The notes beneath the pieces were generated by a model, which searched no databases, had not been told where the DNA came from, and was given only the letters and a program-made list of their open reading frames with translations. Positions 1 to 8,665 of a stretch of 55,922 bases of DNA are shown here, piece after piece. The position numbers were made by a program, and so were the translations under genes. Origin of the DNA: Polyangiaceae bacterium (GTDB lineage Bacteria > Myxococcota_A > Polyangia > Polyangiales > Polyangiaceae); contig JAICUB010000042.1 of the NCBI GenBank assembly GCA_025936045.1, positions 1 through 55,922 on the forward strand, given 5' to 3'. Each line of letters begins with the position of its first letter. Positions within the stretch are counted from its first letter, which is position 1.

Positions 1-631
1 AGGCGCCGAGGCCTGGCTCGAAGAAGGCGTCGGCACGACCGGCGGCGACATAAGCGAGCGCGAGCGCCGCGGAGCCGAGGCGCCGCGTCGAAGCCGTTTG
101 GTGCATCAGGCGCGCGAGGCGCGCGACGTATCGGTCGCGGTGCGGCGCGCCGAGACGCGGCAAGCCACAATGCAACGAGCTCTCGGCGAGGCCCGCGCCG
201 GGACCGAGCTCGAGCGCGCGCTCACCGAGAAACGCCCCCTCACCGCGTTCCGCCCAGAAGAGCTCGCGCCGCGTGGGATCGAGCACGACGCCGGCCCGGA
301 CACCGTCGGCGTCCGCGTACGCGATCGAAATCGAAAAGTGCGGGATGCCGCGCAGGAAATTCAGCGTGCCGTCCAGCGGATCGACGATATAGCGCGGGCC
401 GCTCGTCACCTGTCCGCGCTCGAGCTCCTCCGCTTGGAAGCGCGCCGAAGCGTCCATGCGCGTGAGCGTCGCGAGGATGGCGTCCTGCGCGGAGACGTCC
501 GCCGCGGACACGAGATCGCCCGGCCCCTTGGCTCGCACGGCGATCGACTCGAGCCGTTCGAAGTAGTGGAGCAAGACGCTCGCGCCGGCTTCGGCGGCGA
601 GCACGATGGATCGAACGAGGTCCGAAGGCAC
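1..631 (-). CDS. Inositol monophosphatase family protein (3' part outside the window)
   Basis: Predicted Mg-dependent phosphatase of the inositol monophosphatase/SuhB/CysQ family, acting on inositol phosphate or a similar small phosphorylated substrate. The translation shows the family metal-binding motif DPLDGTLNF, an earlier Glu-Glu pair (AEEL) at the usual metal-site position, and a late segment ALAYVAAGRADAFFE typical of the C-terminal half. About 210 residues are visible of the usual 260 or so; the end is cut by the window. The GTG at 631 is the first plausible start giving the normal N-terminus (PSDLVRSIVLAAEAG); no Shine-Dalgarno is obvious. It is divergent from the exporter at 700. 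The family is clear, the exact substrate is not. Confidence 0.85.
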   Translation of the reverse strand, partial: MPSDLVRSIVLAAEAGASVLLHYFERLESIAVRAKGPGDLVSAADVSAQDAILATLTRMDASARFQAEELERGQVTSGPRYIVDPLDGTLNFLRGIPHFSISIAYADADGVRAGVVLDPTRRELFWAERGEGAFLGERALELGPGAGLAESSLHCGLPRLGAPHRDRYVARLARLMHQTASTRRLGSAALALAYVAAGRADAFFEPGLGA

Positions 632-699
632 GGCGGGGCGCGACTTTAGCGCCGAATTCGTGGTGGCGAAGCGGACAATCGTCGTTATGCTGCGCGGCC

Positions 700-3189
700 G
701 TGACTTCGTCGGCCCGCGCGCCAGGCCCTTTCACTCGAGCTTTTCTCGCTTTCGTTCTCGCGCACGACCGCGCGATCTGGCTCGTGGCGCTGCTTCTCGC
801 CGTGCCGGCGACAGTCCGCACCGTCGGGCTTTACGCGCACCTCCGCAGCGACCTCGAGGAGCTCTTGCCGCGCTCGGCCCCGAGCGTCGCGGCCATCGAC
901 GAAATGCGGAAGCGAAACGACGGCCTCCAATACCTTGGAGTGATGCTCGACACGGGGGACGCAGCGCACCTCCCCGCGGGCGAAGCCTTCATGGACGCGC
1001 TCGCCGCGCGTCTCCGCAAGCTGCCGCCCGAGCTCGTGCGCGAGGTGCGTACCGGCACGAGCGAGGAGCGCACCTTCATCGAGAAACACGCGGCGCTCTA
1101 CCTCGACCTCCCCGACCTCGAGGAGATCGCGCGGCGCATCGAGGAGCGGCACCGTTACGAAATCGGCAAGGCGATGGGCACGCTGCTCGACGAGGACGCC
1201 CCGCCGCCGAGCGTCGACATGTCCGACATCGAGGCTCGGTACAAGAGCCGCATCGCGGCGAACGAGCGCCCGCACGATCGCTTTTCGAGCCCCGAGGACC
1301 ACCTGACGATGCTGTTCGTCGAGGCCGGCGGCTTCTCGACCGGCGTCGAAAGCGCGCGCGCCCTGCTCGACCGCGTGAAAGCGGAGGTCGCGGCGCTCGC
1401 GCCGCAGAAGCAGGGGTTTCGCGTCGGCTACGCCTCCGACGTCGCGATTTCCGTCGAGGAGCTCGACGCGCTCGTGACCGATCTTTCGTCGACCTCCGCG
1501 CTCGTGGTGCTCGCGGTGATGGCGGTGATCCTCGGCTACTTCCGTTGGTGGAAGAGCGTCGTCGTGCTCATGGGGCCGCTCCTGCTCGCGGCCGTATTCG
1601 CGTTTTCGCTCGCGTCGCTGCCGCCCTTCGACGTGACGGAGCTCAACTCGAACACGGCGTTCCTCGGGTCGATCATCATCGGTAACGGCATCAACTTCGG
1701 GATCATTCTGCTCGCCCGGTACCGCGAAGAACGGCGGCGCGGCGTGGGCGTCGAGGACGCGCTCGCGGTCGGCTTGAACGGAGCGCGCGCGGGGACGCTC
1801 GCGGCGGCGCTCGGAGCGGGCGTCTCCTACGCATCGCTCGTGATCACGGAGTTTCGCGGCTTCCGGCAGTTCGGCTACATCGGTGGGCTCGGCATGCTCG
1901 TCTCGTGGGCGGCCGCGTTCGTGCTGATGCCGCCGCTCGTGCGCTGGCTCGACCGTGACCCGGTGGTGCGGCCTGCACCCGCGGGCGGCGCCTTCGTCAT
2001 GTCCCGGCTCGTCAAGCTCGTACGCGCCGTTCCGGGGCCGATCGTCGCCGTCGCGGGCGCGTTCACTCTGTTCACGGCGTTCGAGGTGTCGCGCCTCGAC
2101 TCGAGCTTCCTCGAGTACGATTTCAGCAAGCTCCGCCGCTACGACACCTGGACGAACGGCGAAGGCTACTGGGGCCGGCGCATGGATCGCCTGCTCGGCC
2201 ACTACCTCACGCCCACGATGGTGCTCTTCGATTCGGAAGCAGCGGCCCGGCGCGGCGCGACCGCGCTGCGTGACTCCGTCGAGCACGGCGAGCTCGGGCG
2301 CTACGTCGCCACGGTGCGCACCATCGACGACGTGATCCCGCCCGAACAGGACGCGAAGCTCGCGGAGATCGAGCGCATCAAAAAGGCGCTCACGCCGCTC
2401 ATGCGCGAGGAAATCCCCGAAGCGCAGCGCGCGGAGCTCGACCGCTTCCTCTCCGCGGATCACCTCGAGCGGGTGACGCCCGCCGACACGCCGCGCATCT
2501 TCCTCACGGGCTTGCGTGAGCGCGACGGGACGACCGGGCGCCAGGTGCTGCTCTATCCGAAGCCGAGCCGCGACCTCTGGCGCGCCGAAGCGATGGCCGA
2601 CTTCACGGGCACGCTGCGCCGGCTCGCCGACACCGGCATCGGTCGCGCGGGCCGCGTCGCGGGCTCGATTCCGCTTTCCTCGGACATCTGCGAGTCGATC
2701 CGGCGCGACGCGCCGAAGGCGAGCGTCGTCTCGCTGCTCGGGGTGATGGTCGTGGTCTTGTTCGCGCTCCGCGCGCGCCTCGGCTCGGTTTACGTCATCG
2801 GCTCGCTCATCGTCGGCGTACTCTGGCAAGTCGCGGGCACGAAGCTCCTCGGCGTGAAGGTGAGCTTCGCGAACTTCATCGCCTTCCCCATCACCTTCGG
2901 CATCGGCGTGGACTACGCCGTCAACGTCATCGCGCGCTACATGCAAGACGGCGACGACGATCCCGGTCCGGCCATGCTCTCGACGGGCGGCGCGGTCGGG
3001 CTCTGCTCGATGACCACGATCATCGGCTATTCCTCGCTGTTGCTCGCGAAAAACCGCGCGCTCTTCTACTTCGGCCTGGTCGCGGTGTTGGGCGAGGTCG
3101 CCTGTCTCGCGACGGCGATCATCGTGCTGCCGGCGCTGCTCTTCTGGCTCGCACGCAAGCGGCACCGCGTGGATTCGGTCGCTTCCTGA
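700..3189 (+). CDS. MMPL/RND superfamily exporter
   Basis: Inner-membrane proton-driven exporter of the MMPL/RND type (829 aa). It shows the two-fold RND layout: one membrane segment at about residues 25-47, a large periplasmic loop to about 265, a cluster of membrane helices to about 422, another single segment near 447, a second periplasmic loop, and a final helix cluster from about 675. FGIGVDYAVNVIARY in the last cluster is a characteristic MMPL motif. A single 829-aa chain recalls exporters of lipids or hopanoids (HpnN-like) rather than the 1,000-aa drug pumps, and no adaptor or outer-membrane gene is adjacent. The start is GTG without a clear ribosome-binding site; TATGCT ends 9 bases upstream and could be a -10 box. 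The cargo is unknown. Confidence 0.88.
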   Translation: MTSSARAPGPFTRAFLAFVLAHDRAIWLVALLLAVPATVRTVGLYAHLRSDLEELLPRSAPSVAAIDEMRKRNDGLQYLGVMLDTGDAAHLPAGEAFMDALAARLRKLPPELVREVRTGTSEERTFIEKHAALYLDLPDLEEIARRIEERHRYEIGKAMGTLLDEDAPPPSVDMSDIEARYKSRIAANERPHDRFSSPEDHLTMLFVEAGGFSTGVESARALLDRVKAEVAALAPQKQGFRVGYASDVAISVEELDALVTDLSSTSALVVLAVMAVILGYFRWWKSVVVLMGPLLLAAVFAFSLASLPPFDVTELNSNTAFLGSIIIGNGINFGIILLARYREERRRGVGVEDALAVGLNGARAGTLAAALGAGVSYASLVITEFRGFRQFGYIGGLGMLVSWAAAFVLMPPLVRWLDRDPVVRPAPAGGAFVMSRLVKLVRAVPGPIVAVAGAFTLFTAFEVSRLDSSFLEYDFSKLRRYDTWTNGEGYWGRRMDRLLGHYLTPTMVLFDSEAAARRGATALRDSVEHGELGRYVATVRTIDDVIPPEQDAKLAEIERIKKALTPLMREEIPEAQRAELDRFLSADHLERVTPADTPRIFLTGLRERDGTTGRQVLLYPKPSRDLWRAEAMADFTGTLRRLADTGIGRAGRVAGSIPLSSDICESIRRDAPKASVVSLLGVMVVVLFALRARLGSVYVIGSLIVGVLWQVAGTKLLGVKVSFANFIAFPITFGIGVDYAVNVIARYMQDGDDDPGPAMLSTGGAVGLCSMTTIIGYSSLLLAKNRALFYFGLVAVLGEVACLATAIIVLPALLFWLARKRHRVDSVAS

Positions 3190-3198
3190 GCGGACGCG

Positions 3199-3789
3199 TC
3201 AACGTTTCAAGCGTTCGACCACCGGCTTACCGTCGGTGAAGCTCCGGCCGTGGATGTCGATGTAGTCGACTGAAAATGGGCCGTTCAGCTTGACGTAGAT
3301 CGAGAGAAGCTCGCTCGTTTTGCCGTTGATGGTGGTGCGCGCGACGGTCGCGCAGTGGCCGTCCGCGCCACGACGCGACGCGATGCCGATCGGCCGCCCC
3401 ACCTGGCGCAAGCGAAGCACGTAATCCCCGCCGTTCTCCGCGCGCTTGACGGCACGCTGCGAGGCGATGCCGTAGCCTCGCTGATCGATGAAGTTGAGTC
3501 CGTGGGTGCGCGGAGGCGGCGGCGGCTCGAACTCGTGCCAATAGAGCACCATCGAGTCGTCGTTCACGGGCGCGCAGTGCGCGTCGAGTCGGATCCCGTA
3601 GTCCACGCGATTGTGATCGTTGCTCTTCGCGATGAAAAAAGTCGTGCGCACGTCGTTCGGCCCCCACACCGGGTACACCGCGCCGGCAGCGGCCGCGGTC
3701 AGCGTCACGACGAGCGCCGCGCCGAGCGCCGCCCGCCCGCGCACCCGCGCACCCGTTCTGACAGCGATCTCCTCGACGTCTCGACCCAT
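3199..3789 (-). CDS. Secreted or membrane-anchored protein resembling DUF4833
   Basis: About 196 aa. After a basic N-terminus there is one hydrophobic segment (roughly residues 20-40) that can act as a signal anchor, then a beta-rich domain beginning TTFFIAKSNDHNRVDYGIRLD. This fits my memory of the DUF4833 family, whose members begin with a similar 'FFI.KS.N.N.V.Y' strand; I could not run a profile search. No enzyme motif is visible. ATG 3789 is preferred over the TTG two codons upstream. The gene stands alone, tail to tail with the exporter (9 bases between stops). Confidence 0.65.
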   Translation of the reverse strand: MGRDVEEIAVRTGARVRGRAALGAALVVTLTAAAAGAVYPVWGPNDVRTTFFIAKSNDHNRVDYGIRLDAHCAPVNDDSMVLYWHEFEPPPPPRTHGLNFIDQRGYGIASQRAVKRAENGGDYVLRLRQVGRPIGIASRRGADGHCATVARTTINGKTSELLSIYVKLNGPFSVDYIDIHGRSFTDGKPVVERLKR

Positions 3790-3920
3790 CGCCAAAAACC
3801 GACCGTAGCAGCTCCGTTACATATACGGCACGCACGCGGCATTTTGACCTCGGCACACGAACGATGGGCCGGTGGCGGTCCACCGTGGCTCCGTGGAAGC
3901 CGGAAAGCGCGCCGTTTCGG

Positions 3921-3936
3921 CGGCACGTCGGTTGCA
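3921..3936 (+). promoter_or_regulatory. Candidate sigma-54 promoter (-24/-12)
   Basis: CGGCACGTCGGTTGCA differs from the sigma-54 consensus TGGCACGRNNNTTGCW at two positions (first T, and R). The GG (3922-3923) and GC (3934-3935) are separated by exactly 10 bases. The predicted start of transcription is about 3947, three bases before the ATG at 3950, which has no Shine-Dalgarno. The match is seen directly; function is inferred. Confidence 0.4.
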
Positions 3937-3949
3937 TTCCGACAGTTCC

Positions 3950-4462
3950 ATGAAACCCGAGCATGAAACGAGCAGCAGCGAGGTCGCCTCGCATTTTCTC
4001 GAGCTCTTGCGGGCCATTCACACCGGCACGGTCATCACGCACCTGCCGGCCGGCGAGCTCCGCGGGCGTCCCATGTCGGTCGCTCACGTCGAAGACGACG
4101 GCGCGCTGTGGTTTTTCACGAGCGTTCAATCGGGCAAAGTCGACGAGCTCGCGACCGATCGGCGCGCGCTCGTCTCACTCGCGGACGGGGACAAGTACGT
4201 CGTCTTGAACGGCGCCATCGAGCTCGTGCGCGACGCGGCGAAGGCACGCGCGCTCTGGAAGGAGCCGTTTCGTGTCTGGTTTTCCGGGCCCGACGATCCG
4301 AACCTGACGCTCCTGCGCTTTCAGCCCCAGACGGGCGAATACTGGAACAACGCCGGTGCCCAGGGCCTCAAACAGGCGTTCCGCGCGGCCAAGGCCTACG
4401 TCAAAGGCGAACAGCTGAAGGACGTCGACGACCCGGGCCTGCACGGGAAGCTTCACGCCTAG
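3950..4462 (+). CDS. Pyridoxamine 5'-phosphate oxidase-fold protein (general stress protein 26 type)
   Basis: 170-aa protein with the split-barrel flavin-binding fold. The order of motifs matches the general-stress-protein-26 group: LRGRPMSVAHVEDDG, then LWFFTSVQSGKVDEL, then ALVSLADGDKYVVLNG, and a late WFSGPDDPNLTLLRF, where Trp and Pro residues usually border the ligand. Such proteins bind FMN, F420 or similar cofactors; the ligand here is not determinable. ATG 3950 is chosen because homologous sequence begins just after it. There is no ribosome-binding site, but a sigma-54-like promoter ends 13 bases upstream, so a near-leaderless stress-induced transcript is possible. Confidence 0.8.
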   Translation: MKPEHETSSSEVASHFLELLRAIHTGTVITHLPAGELRGRPMSVAHVEDDGALWFFTSVQSGKVDELATDRRALVSLADGDKYVVLNGAIELVRDAAKARALWKEPFRVWFSGPDDPNLTLLRFQPQTGEYWNNAGAQGLKQAFRAAKAYVKGEQLKDVDDPGLHGKLHA

Positions 4463-4523
4463 CGCGCCATCTCACAGCGAGCGCCGCCCGCAGGGCCGGG
4501 GCGTGCCGCAACACGGCGGCACG

Positions 4524-5351
4524 TCACTGCACGGTGCTCGCGCAGTACGCGAGCCCGCGCGGCGCAATCGCACAAATTTCGTCGGGAGCGCAGTCGGCGT
4601 TCGAATCGCACAGCACGGCGGTCGGTGGGTTCCCCGGGGACCCGACGCCCGCGTCGCACGAGTCGGAGCAGAAGCTCGCATTGAAATGGAAACAGCACAC
4701 TTGCGTGGGCGCGCACTGCCCACTTCCGGAGCAGCTCAAGGTCGCGCCGCTCGAGCACCCGTTTTGAATCGCCTCGCACGTCGAGGGCGAGCCGCGGCGT
4801 TTGCAGCACACGCTCGTCGCCGGATCGCACGTCCCGTCGTCGCACGTGATGTTCGGGAACGTGCTCGGCGCGCCCGCCGTGTTTTCGTCACCGCCCATCG
4901 CGCCGATACCGCTGCTGCCACCCGTGCCGCCGGCGCCGCCTCCGCCTGCCGAACGTCCGCCCGCCGAGCGCCCGCCGCGGCCCGTGCCGCCGCTCTGCGC
5001 GCCGCCAAGCCCGACGATCCCACCCGTGCCGCGATCGCCCGTGCCGCCGGAAGGCGCAATGTCACCACCACCGCCGCCGAGGCTCGGCTGATCGCCCGCG
5101 CTCCCGCCGCTCGTGCGCGTGCCGCCGCTGCCGGTCGCGCCCGTCGCGCCCGTGCCGCCGCTGTTCGAACCGCCCGTGTGCGCGCCGCCGACCGAGGTCG
5201 CGTTGCCGCTCCCGCCGTTGCCCGTGTCGTCGTCCCCGACACCGGCGTAGCTCAGGTTGTCGTCGGCGAGCGGCAACGTGCGGCCGCAGGCGCCGAGCGT
5301 CGTGAGCCACGCGCCTGCCACGAACGCTGCGTATCGAAGCGGCGCTTTCAC
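4524..5351 (-). CDS. Gly/Ser/Thr-rich lipoprotein with Cys-rich C-terminal domain
   Basis: Predicted surface lipoprotein of about 275 aa with no recognisable enzyme domain. It starts with GTG at 5351 and a short signal peptide ending in the lipobox LGAC. Then follow about 120 residues of low-complexity Gly/Thr/Ser linker (GGSGG, GGTGG units), and a C-terminal domain with many Cys pairs (CDDGTCDP, VCCKR, QVCCF, CADEIC-like spacing) probably held by disulphides. Such linker plus Cys-knot architecture is common in myxobacterial lipoproteins. Transcribed divergently from the beta-propeller lipoprotein at 5522. A longer reading frame extends upstream to 5474 but would lose the signal peptide position. 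Confidence 0.7.
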   Translation of the reverse strand: MKAPLRYAAFVAGAWLTTLGACGRTLPLADDNLSYAGVGDDDTGNGGSGNATSVGGAHTGGSNSGGTGATGATGSGGTRTSGGSAGDQPSLGGGGGDIAPSGGTGDRGTGGIVGLGGAQSGGTGRGGRSAGGRSAGGGGAGGTGGSSGIGAMGGDENTAGAPSTFPNITCDDGTCDPATSVCCKRRGSPSTCEAIQNGCSSGATLSCSGSGQCAPTQVCCFHFNASFCSDSCDAGVGSPGNPPTAVLCDSNADCAPDEICAIAPRGLAYCASTVQ

Positions 5352-5484
5352 ACGCACGAGCGTAACCCAGGACTCTGACGCACGCCTCACACTCCCGCGC
5401 TCGAGCCCACGCGGAAGCCCCTCGTTCTTGCAATAATCCTGAAGAATTCGCCGTTCACGCGGTGTCCGCGGCACTTTTGCGGGA

Positions 5485-5514
5485 TTGACGCCCGCGGCGG
5501 CGCGGCCCTATTGC
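5485..5514 (+). promoter_or_regulatory. Candidate housekeeping promoter giving a leaderless transcript
   Basis: TTGACG at 5485-5490, an 18-base spacer and TATTGC at 5509-5514. The expected start of transcription (about 5521) coincides with the ATG at 5522. The same geometry occurs upstream of 38276. Confidence 0.4.
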
Positions 5515-5521
5515 GATGCCC

Positions 5522-6529
5522 ATGACGCAACGCATCGCCTTACTCCCTTCATTGCTGGCTCTCGCCTTCGCCGCCGGATGCGGCGGCTCCGAGCCGGCTC
5601 CCGCGCCCCCACCGCCCCCGCCACCTCCGATGACGGCCGCCCCGCCGCCCGCCGCGCCCCCGCCCGCCGCGAGCGCCGCCGCGCCTGCCGCACCCGCCGA
5701 CCCGCCTGCCTCGACCCCCGTGTGGACGCTCAGCGAAGGCATCCAAACGCCCGAAAGCGTCCTCTACGACGCGGTCGGCGATCGCTACCTGGTCTCGAAC
5801 ATCAACGGCAGCCCGGCCGGCGTCGACAACAACGGTTACATCACCGAGGTCTCACCCGAGGGCAAGGTCCTGAAGGCGAAGTTCATCGAGGGCGGCGCCG
5901 GCAAGACCAAGCTCGACGCGCCGAAGGGCAGCGGCATTTCCAACGGCGTCTTTTACGTCACCGATATCACCGTCGTGCGCAAGTTCGACGCGAAGACGGG
6001 CGCGCCGAAGGGCGACATCGCGATCAAGGACGCGAAGTTCTTGAACGACCTCGCCGTCGCGCCCGACGGCCGCCTCTTCGTCTCCGACACCGCCGTGAAG
6101 GTCGGCGAAAAGGGCCTCGAGCCCGCGGGCGGCGACGCCGTCTACGAAATCAGCAAGACCGGCAAGGTGAAGACGGTCGCGTCTTCGCCGAACCTCCACG
6201 GCCCGAACGGCCTCGCCTTGCTCGACAAGAAGCTCGTGTGCGTCGCGCTCAATTCGGACGAGGCGTACAGCTTCGACGACAAGGGCAACATGACGGAAGT
6301 GACGCACCTGCCGAAGGGCGGCCTCGACGGCCTGCTCGTCGTGGGCGAAAACCTGCTCATCTCGAGCTGGCAGGGCTCGGCGGTGTTCCGCGGCAAACTC
6401 GGTGGGAGCTTCGAGCCGGTGCTCACCGGCGTGAAGTCGCCCGCGGACATCGGCTTCGACTCGAAGCGAAACCGCGTGCTCGTGCCGCACTTCACCGAAA
6501 ATTCGATCGCGGCGTTCGATCTGAAGTGA
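5522..6529 (+). CDS. Lipoprotein with SMP-30/NHL-like beta-propeller
   Basis: About 335 aa. A signal peptide ends at a lipobox (FAAGC); a Pro/Ala-rich linker of about 45 residues follows; the rest is a propeller made of repeating blade sequences such as PESVLYDAVGDRYLVSNI, LNDLAVAPDGRLFVSDT, GPNGLALLDKKLVCVA and SPADIGFDSKRNRVLVPHF. These resemble SMP-30/gluconolactonase or NHL blades, but the acidic metal ligands of the lactonases are not obvious, so an enzymatic role is uncertain. Start: of two in-frame ATGs (5516, 5522) the second matches the expected transcript start of the candidate promoter. It lies next to two other lipoprotein genes but is not clearly in an operon with them. Confidence 0.78.
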   Translation: MTQRIALLPSLLALAFAAGCGGSEPAPAPPPPPPPPMTAAPPPAAPPPAASAAAPAAPADPPASTPVWTLSEGIQTPESVLYDAVGDRYLVSNINGSPAGVDNNGYITEVSPEGKVLKAKFIEGGAGKTKLDAPKGSGISNGVFYVTDITVVRKFDAKTGAPKGDIAIKDAKFLNDLAVAPDGRLFVSDTAVKVGEKGLEPAGGDAVYEISKTGKVKTVASSPNLHGPNGLALLDKKLVCVALNSDEAYSFDDKGNMTEVTHLPKGGLDGLLVVGENLLISSWQGSAVFRGKLGGSFEPVLTGVKSPADIGFDSKRNRVLVPHFTENSIAAFDLK

Positions 6530-6756
6530 AGCCGTTGCCGGGTCCGGGTGCCTTCATCCGAAGCGCACCCGGACGCGGTCGTGCGATTGTTGGTTGAGGC
6601 GGGCGCGGTCTCGCGGGGTCTGGAAGCCCTCGCTCGCACCGTTCCAGCCGACGGCGGTCGCGCGGTGTCGCGCGAGCTGGCGACGAATTTCAGCGCCGGA
6701 GATTTACCGTGCGCCGAACGTTGGCTAGCGTGAGGAGAGCGGAGGTTCAGAAGCAA

Positions 6757-8661
6757 ATGGGGGTCTACTCACACGGCTTGGCGTGGTCTGCGCTGCTCGG
6801 AGCGAGCGTTGCGGCGCTCGCGTGCAACGGACGTTCGAGTGAAGCGCCCGCGACGGGCGGTGCGGCGGGCATGGCCGGCTCGGCGGGCGTTTCGGGCCTT
6901 TCGGGCGCCGGAGGCAACGTCGTGACGGCGGGCGGTGCGGCGGGCGGCGGAGGCACCCCGAGCGGGAGCGGCGGCACCGTCGCGGACCTCGCAGGTATGG
7001 CCGGCACCGCGGGCATGGGAGGCAACGTCGCGACGGCGGGCGCTGCCGGCATGCCGGGCGCTGCCGGCGGCACGGTCGCTAACGGGGGCGCGTACGACGT
7101 CCTCGTCGATCCCTACGGCACGAACCCGCTCGCTGCGGTCGTCAACCTGCGCGGAATCGACGCGGGCGACGTGAAGAGCGTGGAAGTGGTCGTGCCCGGG
7201 CAGGACGGCGCAGCGGACTTTACGAAAACCTACGCTCCGGCGGATACGGAGCTCATCGATAACCTGGACAGCTCCGATCTCGACTTCCCCGCAGCGGGCT
7301 ACCACGTGCCCGTGTACGGGCTCTACGCCGATCGCGAAAACGCCGTCCGCCTGCACGTCGAGCGGCTGGCCCATGATCCACTCGACGTCACTTTGCCGCT
7401 CACGACTCCACTGGCGAAGCCCGGCGAGGACGCCTGGGTCCCCGGCATTACGGTCCACACGAGCGTGCCCGAGCAGATGGAGCCCGGCTGGACGGTCGCC
7501 GAGCTCAACATCGAACCCCTCCCGAGTCCGCCGATCGTGTTCGTGGAGTGGACCCGCTACATCGCCTTCGATGAACGCGGCGCCATCCGTTGGGCGCTTC
7601 GGTTCGACGAGCTGCCGAAGGGGGAGACGTTCACACTCAGACGATCCATCGACGGCAATTTTTTGACGGGCTCCCTCGACACGCTCATCGAGGTCAACAC
7701 GCTCGGTCGCATCCTGCAAAGCTCGAAGGTCGCCGATCACACGCTGAACCACGACCTCTTGCAGATCGGCAGCAAGGATAACTGCGAAGGGTCCACGGAC
7801 GGCTCGGCCAGCAAATACGCGGGCAACCTGCTGGCGCTGGCTTCGAAAAACGGCGCGTCCACGGTGCAGGACCACGTGCTCGAGCTCGACGCGCGCACCG
7901 CTACCGTCCTCAACGACTGGGATCTCGGCCAGGTTCTCGATCCGACGCGAACGACCTTCGTCGATCCGGCGGTGTGGTCACCCGGCGTGGACGACTGGCT
8001 GCACGACAACGGCCTCGCCTACTCGGCTGCGGACGAAGCGATCGTCGTGTCGGGCCGCCATCAGGGCGTGGCGAAGATCCGCCGCGACGAAAGCCTGGTC
8101 TGGCTGCTCGCGCCGCACAAGGGTTGGAACGAGCCGCAGCTCGACAAGCTCCTCACGGCGGTGAATGCGGCGGGGACGCCCTACGACGACAGCGTGCAGC
8201 TCGGCGACGCCGCGGCAGGCGACGCGAACGCGCCGGAATTCGATTGGCCTTTTGGCCAGCACTCCCCGACGTTGCTCCCGGACGGCGACTTGCTCCTCTT
8301 CGACAACGGCAACAGCCGTCATTTCGGGCCGACCAACGCGAGCTATTCGCGCGCCGTCGTCTACCGCATCGACGAAGCGGCCATGACCGTTCGGCAGCTG
8401 GGCCAATACGCTCTCACGAAGCGCGAGTCGTCCTTCTACGTCTCCAACACGTACCAATTGCCCATGACGGGCAACCTCTTCATCCAGCCCGGCGGCAGCG
8501 CCAGCAACCCAGCGGTCGTCAAAGAGCTCGCAACCGAGGTCGCCGACGACGGCACCGTGTCCTTCGGTGCGCTCGTCTTCGACGCGGCGATCGACTTGAG
8601 CTTTGCCGATCCGAGCAACTGGTACGTCTACTCGTACCGGGGACACCGCTGGACCTTCTGA
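6757..8661 (+). CDS. Arylsulfotransferase (ASST)-like lipoprotein
   Basis: Secreted lipoprotein of 634 aa. Signal peptide with lipobox-like ALAC; then a Gly/Ala-rich linker (GGAAGMAG, GGNVATAG units) to about residue 110; then a large domain with ASST features: WTRYIAFDERGAIRW, LNHDLLQIG, DHVLELDARTATVLNDW, WLHDNGLAYSAADEAIVVSGR, and QHSPTLLPDGDLLLFDNGNSR. ASST proteins are six-bladed propellers that move sulfate between phenols; the catalytic His is usually in an HD or QHSP-type segment, present here, but activity is inferred. ATG 6757 is chosen because of the purine-rich AGGAGAGCGGAGG starting 25 bases upstream, one of the few clear ribosome-binding sites in the window. No stop-codon-proximal partner; the next gene is convergent. 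Confidence 0.78.
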   Translation: MGVYSHGLAWSALLGASVAALACNGRSSEAPATGGAAGMAGSAGVSGLSGAGGNVVTAGGAAGGGGTPSGSGGTVADLAGMAGTAGMGGNVATAGAAGMPGAAGGTVANGGAYDVLVDPYGTNPLAAVVNLRGIDAGDVKSVEVVVPGQDGAADFTKTYAPADTELIDNLDSSDLDFPAAGYHVPVYGLYADRENAVRLHVERLAHDPLDVTLPLTTPLAKPGEDAWVPGITVHTSVPEQMEPGWTVAELNIEPLPSPPIVFVEWTRYIAFDERGAIRWALRFDELPKGETFTLRRSIDGNFLTGSLDTLIEVNTLGRILQSSKVADHTLNHDLLQIGSKDNCEGSTDGSASKYAGNLLALASKNGASTVQDHVLELDARTATVLNDWDLGQVLDPTRTTFVDPAVWSPGVDDWLHDNGLAYSAADEAIVVSGRHQGVAKIRRDESLVWLLAPHKGWNEPQLDKLLTAVNAAGTPYDDSVQLGDAAAGDANAPEFDWPFGQHSPTLLPDGDLLLFDNGNSRHFGPTNASYSRAVVYRIDEAAMTVRQLGQYALTKRESSFYVSNTYQLPMTGNLFIQPGGSASNPAVVKELATEVADDGTVSFGALVFDAAIDLSFADPSNWYVYSYRGHRWTF

Positions 8662-8665
8662 CGGT

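Noticed and set aside
685..3165. 826-codon open frame on the minus strand opposite the exporter
   Set aside because: Arg/Glu/His-rich translation without a protein-like pattern; the plus frame is a complete MMPL exporter. Long antisense frames are a result of high GC.
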